Shown here: in pieces, positions 44,196 to 51,112 of the stretch
Layout: every line of letters begins with the position of its first letter
Numbering within the stretch: position 1 is the stretch's first letter
Origin: Gp6-AA40 sp035571515
GTDB taxonomy: Bacteria > Acidobacteriota > Vicinamibacteria > Vicinamibacterales > UBA2999
DNA length: 64,000 nt
Direction: 5' to 3'
Assembly: GCA_035571515.1 (NCBI GenBank)
Contig: DATNCQ010000143.1
Coordinates: forward strand, 26,445-90,444
The notes under the pieces: generated by a model
Databases searched by the model: none
What the model was told of the DNA's origin: nothing
The model's input: only the letters and a program-made list of their open reading frames with translations
Program-made: the position numbers and the translations under genes

Positions 44196-45182
44196 TCACC
44201 GCGCGGACGCGCGATGCGAGGCGGACGACTGTCGCGGCACCGCCTTCCGGCTGCGCCCCTGCCGCTTCACCAGCGCGCGGTATTCGCGCACCAGCAGGTC
44301 GAGGTGCGCGCGCTCTTCGTCGGCGAACTCGAGGAAGATCTGCTTGCCTTCCGAATCATCGAAGCGCTCGCCGTACTTCTTGAAGAAGCGGTGCGAGTTG
44401 CGCTCGCAGCGGATGCCGATGAGCAGCGCCTGCTGATCGTTGACGCCGCGCAGGAGCCGGTCGGCCCCTTCGGCGAACAGGCCGTTGGCCGCGCCCTTGA
44501 AGAAGAGGAACGTCGGCCGCGACTCGAGCTCCGGGTCGCGCGCGAGCAGCTCGCGGTAACGCCCTTCGAGCTTGCCGAGATGCTCCTTCTCTTCCGCGGC
44601 GAGATCCTGGAACACCTTGCGGCCGCGTGCGTCGCGGGCGACACGCGCCGCGCGCGAGTAGAACTCGAGCCCGCTGCGCTCGGTCGCAATCGCAATGCGC
44701 AGCGCGTCGCGGGCGAAGAGCAGGTCGGTGTGTCCGGGTTCCGACGAGCCGTGCCGCCCGGTGCGGCATTCCTCGCACGTCCCGTAAATCTGCACGACGC
44801 TCTGCGAGGGGCTGAAGCTGCGCGCCGTCGCGACCTCCTCGACGAGCGCCTCGATGTCGGAGCTGAGGAACTCGAACGATCGGCTGCACGACTTGCAGAT
44901 CAAGTGGAAATGGCGCGGCTGGCGGTAGGAGTGCTCGAAGCGGAAGCGCCCCTCGCCGAAATCGACCTTGCGGGCGATGCCGGCGTCCACCATCCACTGC
45001 AGCGTGCGGTAGACGGTGGCGCGGCTGATGCGCTGATCCTCGCGGCGAATCAAGTCGACGAGATCGTCGGCGCTGAGGTGTCCCTCCTGGCGCAGGAACA
45101 CGTTGACGATCTGTTCCCGCTTGCTCGACCGCTTGCCGCCGTCCGGCTTCAGTCGGCTGAGATCCGGAAGCTCGCTGTTCAT
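44196..45182 (-). CDS. Fur-family repressor fused to a rubrerythrin/ferritin-like di-iron domain
   Basis: 328 aa. Residues about 20-145 are a Fur/PerR repressor: winged helix (LSADDLVDLIRREDQRISRA, TVYRTLQWMVDAGIARKVDF), metal site HFHLICKSC and the second CxxC in GTCEEC (structural zinc). Residues about 155-310 are ferritin-like: ERSGLEFYSRAARVA, AAEEKEHLGKLEGRY (ExxH), CERNSHRFFKKYGERFDD and FADEERAHLDLLVREY (ExxH), four helices supplying the usual two-Glu-plus-ExxH ligands. The same protein could sense iron or peroxide at the di-iron site and control DNA binding. The tail is basic. Confidence 0.9.
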   Translation of the reverse strand: MNSELPDLSRLKPDGGKRSSKREQIVNVFLRQEGHLSADDLVDLIRREDQRISRATVYRTLQWMVDAGIARKVDFGEGRFRFEHSYRQPRHFHLICKSCSRSFEFLSSDIEALVEEVATARSFSPSQSVVQIYGTCEECRTGRHGSSEPGHTDLLFARDALRIAIATERSGLEFYSRAARVARDARGRKVFQDLAAEEKEHLGKLEGRYRELLARDPELESRPTFLFFKGAANGLFAEGADRLLRGVNDQQALLIGIRCERNSHRFFKKYGERFDDSEGKQIFLEFADEERAHLDLLVREYRALVKRQGRSRKAVPRQSSASHRASAR

Positions 45183-45218
45183 CGCGGTACCTCAGCTGCC
45201 GAGCCGACGAGGGCAGGG

Positions 45219-45542
45219 TTAAACGCTGAAGGAGCTGCCGCACCCGCAGGTGGATGTGGCGTTGGGATTCTTGATCGTGAAGCCTCCGCCCGTGACCGTG
45301 TCGACGAAGTCCACCTCGGCGCCCTTGAGGTAGCTGATGCTGACCGGATCGATGAAGAGCTTGACGCCGTTGGACTCGAACACCTGATCGCCAACGCCGC
45401 CGTTCTCCTCGATCATCAGCCCGTACTGGAACCCGGAACAGCCGCCGCCCTGCACGAACACCCGCAGCCCGCTGCCGACCTTACCCTCTTCCGTGAGCAG
45501 CTCGTTGATTTTCGAGGCTGCCGTGGCCGAGACATTCACCAT
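45219..45542 (-). CDS. erpA: A-type iron-sulfur carrier (IscA/ErpA family)
   Basis: 107 aa, standard length. Conserved cysteines are C35 in GGGCSGFQYG and the C-terminal pair in STCGCGSSF. FIDPVSISYLKGAEVDF and NPNATSTCGCG are typical. It accepts and delivers Fe-S clusters to client proteins. It lies 36 bp before the Fur-rubrerythrin gene in the same direction, so Fe-S assembly and iron or oxidative sensing appear co-transcribed. IscA and ErpA cannot be distinguished confidently from sequence alone. Confidence 0.9.
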   Translation of the reverse strand: MVNVSATAASKINELLTEEGKVGSGLRVFVQGGGCSGFQYGLMIEENGGVGDQVFESNGVKLFIDPVSISYLKGAEVDFVDTVTGGGFTIKNPNATSTCGCGSSFSV

Positions 45543-45608
45543 TTTTTCGATTCTCCCGGGGTGTAGGACCCCCAGAAATTATAAGCGTCGGCTCCCGGAA
45601 CCTACAAG

Positions 45609-47126
45609 TTAGGCCCCGATTTCCGCCAATTCCTTCGCGGATTCCTGCTCGACGTCCTTATGCAGGCTGTTGCCGTGGGCATCCATGGTCACAATAGCCG
45701 GGAAATCCTTTACGGTCAGGTGCCACATGGCTTCAGGCGTCCCGAACTCCATCAGTGAGACGCCCTCGACGCCGGTGATGGTCCGCGCGTAGAACTGCGC
45801 CGCCCCGCCGATGCCGTTGAGATAGACGGCGCCTGCTTCCTTGAGCGCGGCGAGCGTTTTTGCACCCATGCCGCCCTTCCCGATCACGGCGCGCACACCG
45901 TACCGCTTGATGACGTCCGCCTGGTACGGCTCCTCGCGGATGCTCGTCGTCGGCCCCGCGGCCGTCACACGCCAGCCGCTCCCTTCTTTCACGACGACCG
46001 GCCCGCAGTGATAGAGCACGGAGCCGCGCATGTCCACGGGCGGATCGTGTTTCATCAGGTGCGCGTGCACCTGGTCGCGCCCCGTGAACACGCGCCCCGA
46101 TACGAGCACGACGTCCCCCACCTTCAGCGAGCGCATCTGCTCCTCGGTCAGCGGCGCCTCGAGGACGACTTCGCGCCCCGTGCGCTGGAAACCCGCCTGG
46201 TCCGCCATCGCGATGACCGGGTTGGCTGGGTCTCGATAGAGCCATTGCTTGATGGCGCCGGTCGTCGCATCGAGCACGACGCCGAGCCGGCGGAACGCCC
46301 AGCAGTCGTAGGCGATCGAGACGAAGAAGCTCGCCGGGAGGCGGTTCTGCACGCCAATCTTGCAGCCGATGAGCGACACGCGCCCGCCAAAGCCCATCGT
46401 GCCGATCCCGAGCTTGTTCACCTCTCCCATGATCGAGGCTTCGAGCTCCGCGAGCCGCGGGTCCGGGTTCACGTCGTCGAGCGTGCGGAACAGCTGCTCC
46501 TTCGCGTGCACGTAGCCCGAGGTGCGATCGCCGCCGATGCAGACGCCGACGGCGCCCGGCGCGCACCCCTTGCCCTGCGCGTTCCACACCGCGTGCAGGA
46601 TGCACTTGCGGACACCTTCGAGGTTGCGGTCGGCGCGCCCGAGGTTCGGCAGCTCCACGGGCACCGAGTACTGCGCGTTCATGTTCTCGCAGCCGCCCCC
46701 CTTGAGGATCAGCTTGACCTCGATGTCGTCGCGCTCCCACTGGTCGAAGTGGATGATTGGCGTGCCGGGCCCGAGGTTGGTCCCCGAGTTCTCGCCGGTG
46801 ATCGAATCGACCGAGTTGGGACGCAGCTTGCCGCGCCTGGTCGCTTCCACCACGGCGTCGCGAATCTGCCGGCGCATCTCGACCTGGTTGGCGCCGAGCG
46901 GCACGTGGACCTCGAAGGTCGGCATGCCGGTGTCCTGGCAGATGGCGCCCTCGCAGTCGGAGGCGAGGTCGATGTTCTCGGCGATGATCGCGAGCGCCTG
47001 TCCCGACTGCGTCGACGGCGACTCCTGCCCCATCGCGACCTTCATCGCGGCGCGCACGTCGGGCGGCAGGTCCGTCGACGTCTTCACGACGAGCGACAGC
47101 ACGCTCTCGAAAAACTGTGGCAGCAT
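45609..47126 (-). CDS. fumA: Class I fumarate hydratase (iron-sulfur)
   Basis: 505 aa from ATG 47126 (MLPQFFESVLSLVVKTSTDL). The N-terminal domain has AICQDTGMPTFEVHVPLG (Cys about 63) and GGGCENMNAQYSVPVELPNL (Cys about 147), and GCKIGVQNR supplies a third Cys (about 260) for the substrate-binding [4Fe-4S]. The C-terminal beta domain shows GRVFTGRDQVHAHLM, TTSIREEPY and VIGKGGMGAKT. It hydrates fumarate to malate in the TCA cycle and is oxygen-sensitive. TATACT ends 6 nt before the ATG, suggesting a leaderless mRNA. Divergent from the aspartase-like gene. Confidence 0.94.
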   Translation of the reverse strand: MLPQFFESVLSLVVKTSTDLPPDVRAAMKVAMGQESPSTQSGQALAIIAENIDLASDCEGAICQDTGMPTFEVHVPLGANQVEMRRQIRDAVVEATRRGKLRPNSVDSITGENSGTNLGPGTPIIHFDQWERDDIEVKLILKGGGCENMNAQYSVPVELPNLGRADRNLEGVRKCILHAVWNAQGKGCAPGAVGVCIGGDRTSGYVHAKEQLFRTLDDVNPDPRLAELEASIMGEVNKLGIGTMGFGGRVSLIGCKIGVQNRLPASFFVSIAYDCWAFRRLGVVLDATTGAIKQWLYRDPANPVIAMADQAGFQRTGREVVLEAPLTEEQMRSLKVGDVVLVSGRVFTGRDQVHAHLMKHDPPVDMRGSVLYHCGPVVVKEGSGWRVTAAGPTTSIREEPYQADVIKRYGVRAVIGKGGMGAKTLAALKEAGAVYLNGIGGAAQFYARTITGVEGVSLMEFGTPEAMWHLTVKDFPAIVTMDAHGNSLHKDVEQESAKELAEIGA

Positions 47127-47132
47127 GCGGCA

Positions 47133-47138
47133 AGTATA
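47133..47138 (-). promoter_or_regulatory. Probable -10 element of a leaderless fumarase transcript
   Basis: On the minus strand TATACT is followed by TGCCGC and ATG. A start site about 6-7 nt after the hexamer would fall at the initiation codon. No convincing -35 was found. Confidence 0.4.
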
Positions 47139-47206
47139 ATTCCTGGGCCGGCTGACGCCGCCCCTGCGGGATGCAGGGAGAGGCGGGCTTCGGCGGGCCT
47201 TCCACA

Positions 47207-48616
47207 ATGGAATTTCGAACCGAGCGCGATCCTCTCGGTGAGCTCGACGTTCCCGTCGATGCGTACTACGGCATCCAGACTGCCCGGGCGATTGCGAATT
47301 TCCGCATCAGCGGCCTGCGCGCGCCCTCGGACCTCGTCGTCGCCACCGTCCTGATCAAGCGCGCCGCCGCCGAGGCCAACGAGGCGCTCGGGCGTCTCGA
47401 CGCGCGCGTCGCGCACGCCATCGTGCGCGCGGCCGACGAGATCCGCGCCGGCGCGCTGCGCGACCAGTTCGTCGTCGACGTCTACCAGGCGGGTGCCGGC
47501 ACCTCGCACAACATGAACACCAACGAGGTGATCGCCAACCGCGCCGCGGAGCTCCTCGGCGGCGCGCGCGGCGAGTACACGCTCGTCCACCCGAACGACC
47601 ACGTGAACATGGGACAGTCCACCAACGACGTGTTCCCGACGGCGACGCGCGTCGCGCTGCTGATCGGGATGCGGCCGCTCGTGGACGCCGCGCGCGGCCT
47701 GGCGTCGGCGCTGCAGGAGAAGGCGGGCGCGTTCGCGCACGTGCTGAAGGTGGGCCGGACGCACCTGCAGGACGCGGTGCCGATGACGCTCGGCCAGGAG
47801 TTCGGCGGCTACGCGGCGTGCGTCGAGCGCGGCGCCGACGACGTCGAGCAGGCGGCGGAGCAGCTGAAGGAGCTGAACCTCGGCGCGACGGCGGTCGGCA
47901 CCGGGTTGAACGCCGGCGACGACTACACACGGCTGGCGATCTCGAACCTCTCGCGCACGCTGGCGGTGGACCTCGTCCCTGCCGCCAACAGGTTTCGCGT
48001 CACGCAAAGCATGGGCGACGTGGTCGCCTATTCGGGCGCGATGCGGCGGCTGGCGGTGGAGCTGGGGAAGGTCGCGAGCGATCTGCGGCTGCTCGCCAGC
48101 GGACCGCGCGCCGGCATCGCCGAGATCATCCTGCCCGCGGTGCAGCCGGGCTCGTCGATCATGCCGGGCAAGGTGAACCCGTCGATCGCGGAGATGGTCA
48201 ACCAGGTCTGCTACCAGGTGATCGGCTGCGACGCCACCATCTGCGCCGCCGCCGAAGCCGGGCAGCTCGAGCTGAACGTGATGATGCCGGTGACCGCGTG
48301 GAACGCGCTGCACGCGTCGACGATCCTCTGCGGGGCGATGGAAGCGCTCGAGACGCTCTGCGTGGACGGCATCGAGGCCGACGAAGCACGCTGCCGCGAG
48401 CTGCTGGACCGCAGCACCGCGGTCGCGACCGCGCTCAGCCCGTATATCGGCTACGCGAAGACCGCGGAGATCGCGAAGGAGTCCGTGAGGACCGGGAGAC
48501 CGATTCGCGAGCTCGTGCTCGAGCGCAAGCTGCTCGATCCCGCGCTGCTCGATCGGGTGCTGTCGGTGGAGGCGATGACGGAGCCGGGTGTGCCTGGCAA
48601 GGAGAAGGCGCGATGA
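47207..48616 (+). CDS. aspA: Aspartate ammonia-lyase / fumarase C superfamily
   Basis: 469 aa from ATG 47207 (MEFRTERDPLGELDVPVDAY); an ATG at 47171 is less likely. The superfamily signature GSSIMPGKVNPSIAEMVNQV (about 318-337) and catalytic-Ser loop are intact, with AGTSHNMNTNEVIANRA, HVNMGQSTNDVFPTA and VGRTHLQDAVPMTLGQEFGG. YYGIQTARAIANF resembles aspartases more than fumarase C (YWGAQT). It would interconvert aspartate and fumarate plus ammonia. A class I fumarase is divergent next to it, supporting the aspartase reading, but assay is needed to exclude fumarase C. Confidence 0.85.
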   Translation: MEFRTERDPLGELDVPVDAYYGIQTARAIANFRISGLRAPSDLVVATVLIKRAAAEANEALGRLDARVAHAIVRAADEIRAGALRDQFVVDVYQAGAGTSHNMNTNEVIANRAAELLGGARGEYTLVHPNDHVNMGQSTNDVFPTATRVALLIGMRPLVDAARGLASALQEKAGAFAHVLKVGRTHLQDAVPMTLGQEFGGYAACVERGADDVEQAAEQLKELNLGATAVGTGLNAGDDYTRLAISNLSRTLAVDLVPAANRFRVTQSMGDVVAYSGAMRRLAVELGKVASDLRLLASGPRAGIAEIILPAVQPGSSIMPGKVNPSIAEMVNQVCYQVIGCDATICAAAEAGQLELNVMMPVTAWNALHASTILCGAMEALETLCVDGIEADEARCRELLDRSTAVATALSPYIGYAKTAEIAKESVRTGRPIRELVLERKLLDPALLDRVLSVEAMTEPGVPGKEKAR

Positions 48617-49302
48617 AGGGCCGCGCACAGGTGCTGGTCGCCCTTCCTGCGATCGCAGCCCTCCTCGCGGTTGTAGACGCGGGCCTGCAGGCCCGCCTGC
48701 AGACCGAGGCGCCGCCGCGCACCGCTCACCTTTTTCCGCCGGAGGATCTCGGACTCCTCGAAAGCCCGGATCGCGCCGACTGGCAGAAGCCCGACCAGAT
48801 CATGGACGCGCTCGCCATCGCGGACGGGTCGAAGGTTGCCGACGTCGGCGCCGGCTCGGGGTGGTTCACGATGCAGCTCGCCCGCCGCGTCGGGCCGAAC
48901 GGCCTCGTCTACGCCGAGGACGTGCAGCGGCAGATGATCGAGGCGATTCGCCGCCGGGTCGGCCGCGAAGGCCTGCAGAACGTCCGCGCCGTGCAGGGCA
49001 CCGTCACCGATCCGCGCCTGCCGGAAGGGTCGCTCGACGCGGCCGTCGTCGTGGACGTGTATTCCGAAGTCGACAACCGGGTAATGTTCCTGCGCACGCT
49101 GTCGCGCGCGCTGAAGCCGAACGGCCGCATCGGCGTCGTCAACTACAAGCCCGGCCAGGGCGGGCCCGGTCCCTCGTCGAATGCCAACGAAGGGGTGCGC
49201 GTCGACAGCAGCATGGTGGAAGCCGACGCGCGCGCCGCGGGCCTGCGCGTGCTGGCGCGAGCGAACCTGCCCTTTCAGTACCTCCTCGTGCTCGGCAAGT
49301 AA
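48613..49302 (+). CDS. Exported or membrane-anchored class I SAM methyltransferase
   Basis: 229 aa from ATG 48613, overlapping aspA by 4 nt. The N-terminus MKGRAQVLVALPAIAALLAV is a signal peptide or anchor, with residues about 20-30 (VVDAGLQARLQTE) coded by a GTAG-type palindrome (48673-48696). The Rossmann domain has VADVGAGSGWFTMQLARRVG (motif I, about 77-96), YAEDVQRQMIEAIRRRV, AAVVVDVYSEVDNR (motif IV) and LSRALKPNGRIGVVNYKPG. Export of a SAM-dependent methyltransferase is biochemically odd as SAM is cytoplasmic. The catalytic domain may face inward if the helix is an uncleaved anchor. Substrate unknown. Confidence 0.8.
   Translation: MKGRAQVLVALPAIAALLAVVDAGLQARLQTEAPPRTAHLFPPEDLGLLESPDRADWQKPDQIMDALAIADGSKVADVGAGSGWFTMQLARRVGPNGLVYAEDVQRQMIEAIRRRVGREGLQNVRAVQGTVTDPRLPEGSLDAAVVVDVYSEVDNRVMFLRTLSRALKPNGRIGVVNYKPGQGGPGPSSNANEGVRVDSSMVEADARAAGLRVLARANLPFQYLLVLGK
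48673..48696 (+). repeat. GTAG-type palindrome within a coding sequence
   Basis: GTAG (48673-48676) then GCGGGCCTGCAGGCCCGC (48679-48696), a perfect 18-bp palindrome. It is in frame within the exported methyltransferase and lengthens the segment just after its hydrophobic N-terminus. Confidence 0.7.
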
Positions 49303-49304
49303 CC

Positions 49305-50174
49305 GTGCGAGTCGCGCTGACCATCGCCGGCAGCGATTCGAGCGCGGGCGCCGGCATCCAGGCCGACCTGAAGACCTTTGCGGCGCACGGCGTGTTCGGC
49401 GTCAGCGCCATCACCGCGGTGACGGCGCAGAACACGACCGGCGTGATCGCCAGCGCGCCGATGCCCGCCGATCTCGTGACCTCGCAGCTCGAGGCCGTGG
49501 TGTCCGACATCGGCGTACATGCCGCCAAGACGGGCATGCTCGCCAACGCCGCCGTCGTCGAGGCGGTTGCCGCCGCCGTCGCCGATCTCGAGATTCCGTT
49601 CCTCGTCGTCGATCCCGTCATCAGGGCGTCGAGCGGCGGGCTGCTGCTCGATGACGAGGGGCTGCTGGCGATGAAGAAAGAGCTGCTGGCGCGCGCGCAC
49701 GCGGTGACGCCCAATATTCCCGAGGCGGAACTGTTGTCGGACACGCGCATCCGTACGGAAGACGATCGGCGGGAAGCGGCGCGACGCATCTTCGCGCTCG
49801 GGCCGGCCTACGTCGTGATCACGGGCGGGCATGCCCCCGCGGGATGGGATCCGGCTTCACCGCCCGACGAGGCGCGGCGAGCGAAGCCGGAAGACGGGTC
49901 GACCGATCGCATCGTCGATCTCGTGTACGACGGCGAAGTGTTCACGGACTACGCGACGGAGCGCGTCGGCGGGCGTCACACGCACGGCACCGGCTGCGCG
50001 TTTTCGGCCGCCCTCGCGGCGCAGCTTGCGCTCGGGCGCAGCGTGCGCGAGGCGGTACCGGCCGCCCAGGCGTACGTGGCCGGCGCCATCCGCCACGCGC
50101 CCGGGCTCGGCCGAGGAGCGGGACCGATGAATCATTTCTGGCGTCAGAACAGTGACAAAGCCGGGCGCCTGTAA
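49305..50174 (+). CDS. thiD: Hydroxymethylpyrimidine(-phosphate) kinase
   Basis: 289 aa from GTG 49305. ThiD ribokinase-fold motifs: LTIAGSDSSAGAGIQADLKT (about 4-23), HGVFGVSAITAVTAQNT, AVTPNIPEAELLS (about 137-149) and the anion-hole GGRHTHGTGCAFSAALAAQL (about 224-243; catalytic Cys in HGTGC). It makes HMP-PP for thiamine synthesis. The family is usually about 265 aa; here residues about 182-196 are encoded by an inserted palindrome (49850-49891). The TAA stop lies in a hairpin that ends at the moaE ATG. Confidence 0.9.
   Translation: MRVALTIAGSDSSAGAGIQADLKTFAAHGVFGVSAITAVTAQNTTGVIASAPMPADLVTSQLEAVVSDIGVHAAKTGMLANAAVVEAVAAAVADLEIPFLVVDPVIRASSGGLLLDDEGLLAMKKELLARAHAVTPNIPEAELLSDTRIRTEDDRREAARRIFALGPAYVVITGGHAPAGWDPASPPDEARRAKPEDGSTDRIVDLVYDGEVFTDYATERVGGRHTHGTGCAFSAALAAQLALGRSVREAVPAAQAYVAGAIRHAPGLGRGAGPMNHFWRQNSDKAGRL
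49850..49891. repeat. Inverted-repeat insertion inside thiD
   Basis: TCCGGCTTC (49850-49858) and GAAGCCGGA (49883-49891) are perfect 9-bp inverted repeats around a 24-nt interior rich in CGCC/GGCG. The 42 bp keep the frame and code for a hydrophilic loop containing ASPPDEARRAKPED between conserved ThiD strands, so this is an in-frame insertion of a palindromic element. Confidence 0.65.
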
Positions 50175-50183
50175 ACTACAGGC
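50167..50183 (+). promoter_or_regulatory. Hairpin at the thiD-moaE junction
   Basis: GCCTGTA-AAC-TACAGGC, a perfect 7-bp stem with 3-nt loop, contains the thiD stop and ends immediately before the moaE ATG (50184). It could attenuate moaE translation unless ribosomes finishing thiD melt it. TAAACT within it also sits 6 nt before ATG, like a -10 box. Confidence 0.5.
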
Positions 50184-50684
50184 ATGGCCACGCCGCTCGT
50201 CGCGGTCACCTCTGAGCCGCTCGATGCCGACGCGCTCACCGCATGTGTGGGCGCGCAGGGCGACGGGGCCGTGGTGACGTTCGCGGGGCTCGTACGGGAT
50301 CACAACCAGGGGCGGCAGGTGCGGTTTCTCGAGTACGAAGCGTACGAGCCGCTCGCCGTTCGCGCGCTGCAGCGCATCGTGGACGAGGCGGGAGAGATGT
50401 GGCCGTCGGCTCGGGTTGCCGCGCACCATCGCATCGGGCGGCTCGAGATTGGCGAGGCGAGCATCGTGATTGCCGCGGCGTCGGCGCATCGCGGCGACGC
50501 CTTCGCCGCGTGCCGCTATACGATCGAGCGCGTCAAGCAGATCGTGCCGATCTGGAAGCGCGAGCACTTCGAGGGCGGGGACGTCTGGCTCGAAGGGGCG
50601 ACGGCGGATCCTGACGACCAGGCGGCGCGGGACGAGGCGTACCGCATCGCCTCCACCGAGCGGAGTCGAGGGGCATGCGCGTGA
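50184..50684 (+). CDS. moaE: Molybdopterin synthase large subunit
   Basis: 166 aa. MoaE motifs: GAVVTFAGLVRDHNQGRQVR (about 28-47), LEYEAYEPLAVRALQRIV (about 49-66), AAHHRIGRLEIGEASIVIAA (about 78-97), HRGDAFAACRYTIERVKQIV (about 101-120) and PIWKREHF (catalytic Lys). With MoaD it converts precursor Z to molybdopterin. The family usually ends near residue 150; the tail ASTERSRGACA is encoded by a partial 24-bp-core element (50657-50674, GGAGTCGAGG). It overlaps moaD by 10 nt. Confidence 0.93.
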   Translation: MATPLVAVTSEPLDADALTACVGAQGDGAVVTFAGLVRDHNQGRQVRFLEYEAYEPLAVRALQRIVDEAGEMWPSARVAAHHRIGRLEIGEASIVIAAASAHRGDAFAACRYTIERVKQIVPIWKREHFEGGDVWLEGATADPDDQAARDEAYRIASTERSRGACA

Positions 50685-50929
50685 CCGTACGGCTGTTCGC
50701 GCGCCTGCGCGACCTCGCGGGCGCGGGCGAGCTGATTCGCGAGGTGCCGGCGGGCGGGACCGCGCGCGAGATCTGGAACGACCTCGTGCTCGAGTGGCCC
50801 GGGCTGCGCGAGTACGAGAAGACGATCTCGGTGGCGGTCAACGCCGAATACGCGCGGATGACGGCGGCCGTGACCGATGGCGACGAGGTGGCCTTCATGC
50901 CGCCGGTTTCGGGAGGCAGGTCCGCGTAG
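50675..50929 (+). CDS. moaD: Molybdopterin synthase sulfur-carrier subunit with extended C-terminus
   Basis: 84 aa. Ubiquitin-like beta-grasp: MRVTVRLFARLRDLAGAGEL (1-20), then EYEKTISVAVNAEYARMTA and DGDEVAFMPPVSGGRSA. MoaD normally terminates with Gly-Gly, whose carboxylate is adenylated and thiocarboxylated. Here the Gly-Gly is followed by Arg-Ser-Ala before the TAG stop. The extra codons and the stop (GCG TAG) come from the first unit of the adjacent GTAG-type repeat array. The product should need C-terminal trimming to work. Translation overlaps moaE. Confidence 0.92.
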   Translation: MRVTVRLFARLRDLAGAGELIREVPAGGTAREIWNDLVLEWPGLREYEKTISVAVNAEYARMTAAVTDGDEVAFMPPVSGGRSA

Positions 50930-51101
50930 GGGCCGCCTTTAGGCGGCCCTTCAGGGAATCGCGTAGGGGCCGCCTGGTGGTAGGCGGCCCGCCAGGGAAA
51001 TCACGTGGAGGAGGCCTTGGGCTGCCTCCAGGGAATCACGTAGAGGCCGCCTTGAGGCGGCCCGCCAGGGGAATCACGTAGGGGCCGCCTTTAGGCGGCC
51101 C
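50926..51101 (+). repeat. Five-unit tandem array of GTAG-type palindromes
   Basis: Units start at 50926, 50963, 51005, 51040 and 51078 (spacing 37, 42, 35, 38). Each is GTAG/GTGG followed by an inverted repeat such as GGGGCCGCC-TTTA-GGCGGCCC and then the spacer CAGGGAATCACG. Unit 3 is diverged. The first unit gives the moaD stop; after the fifth the spacer reads CAGGGGAATCATG, which is the prfA ribosome site and start codon. Confidence 0.9.
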
Positions 51102-51112
51102 TCAGGGGAATC

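Noticed and set aside
45183..45218. Fur box in front of the Fur-rubrerythrin gene
   Set aside because: No 19-bp GATAATGATWATCATTATC-like inverted repeat could be recognised in the 36-bp interval.
50926..51101. Array between moaD and prfA as a CRISPR
   Set aside because: Units are palindromes of 24 bp with conserved, not variable, 12-bp spacers; no cas gene is in the window.
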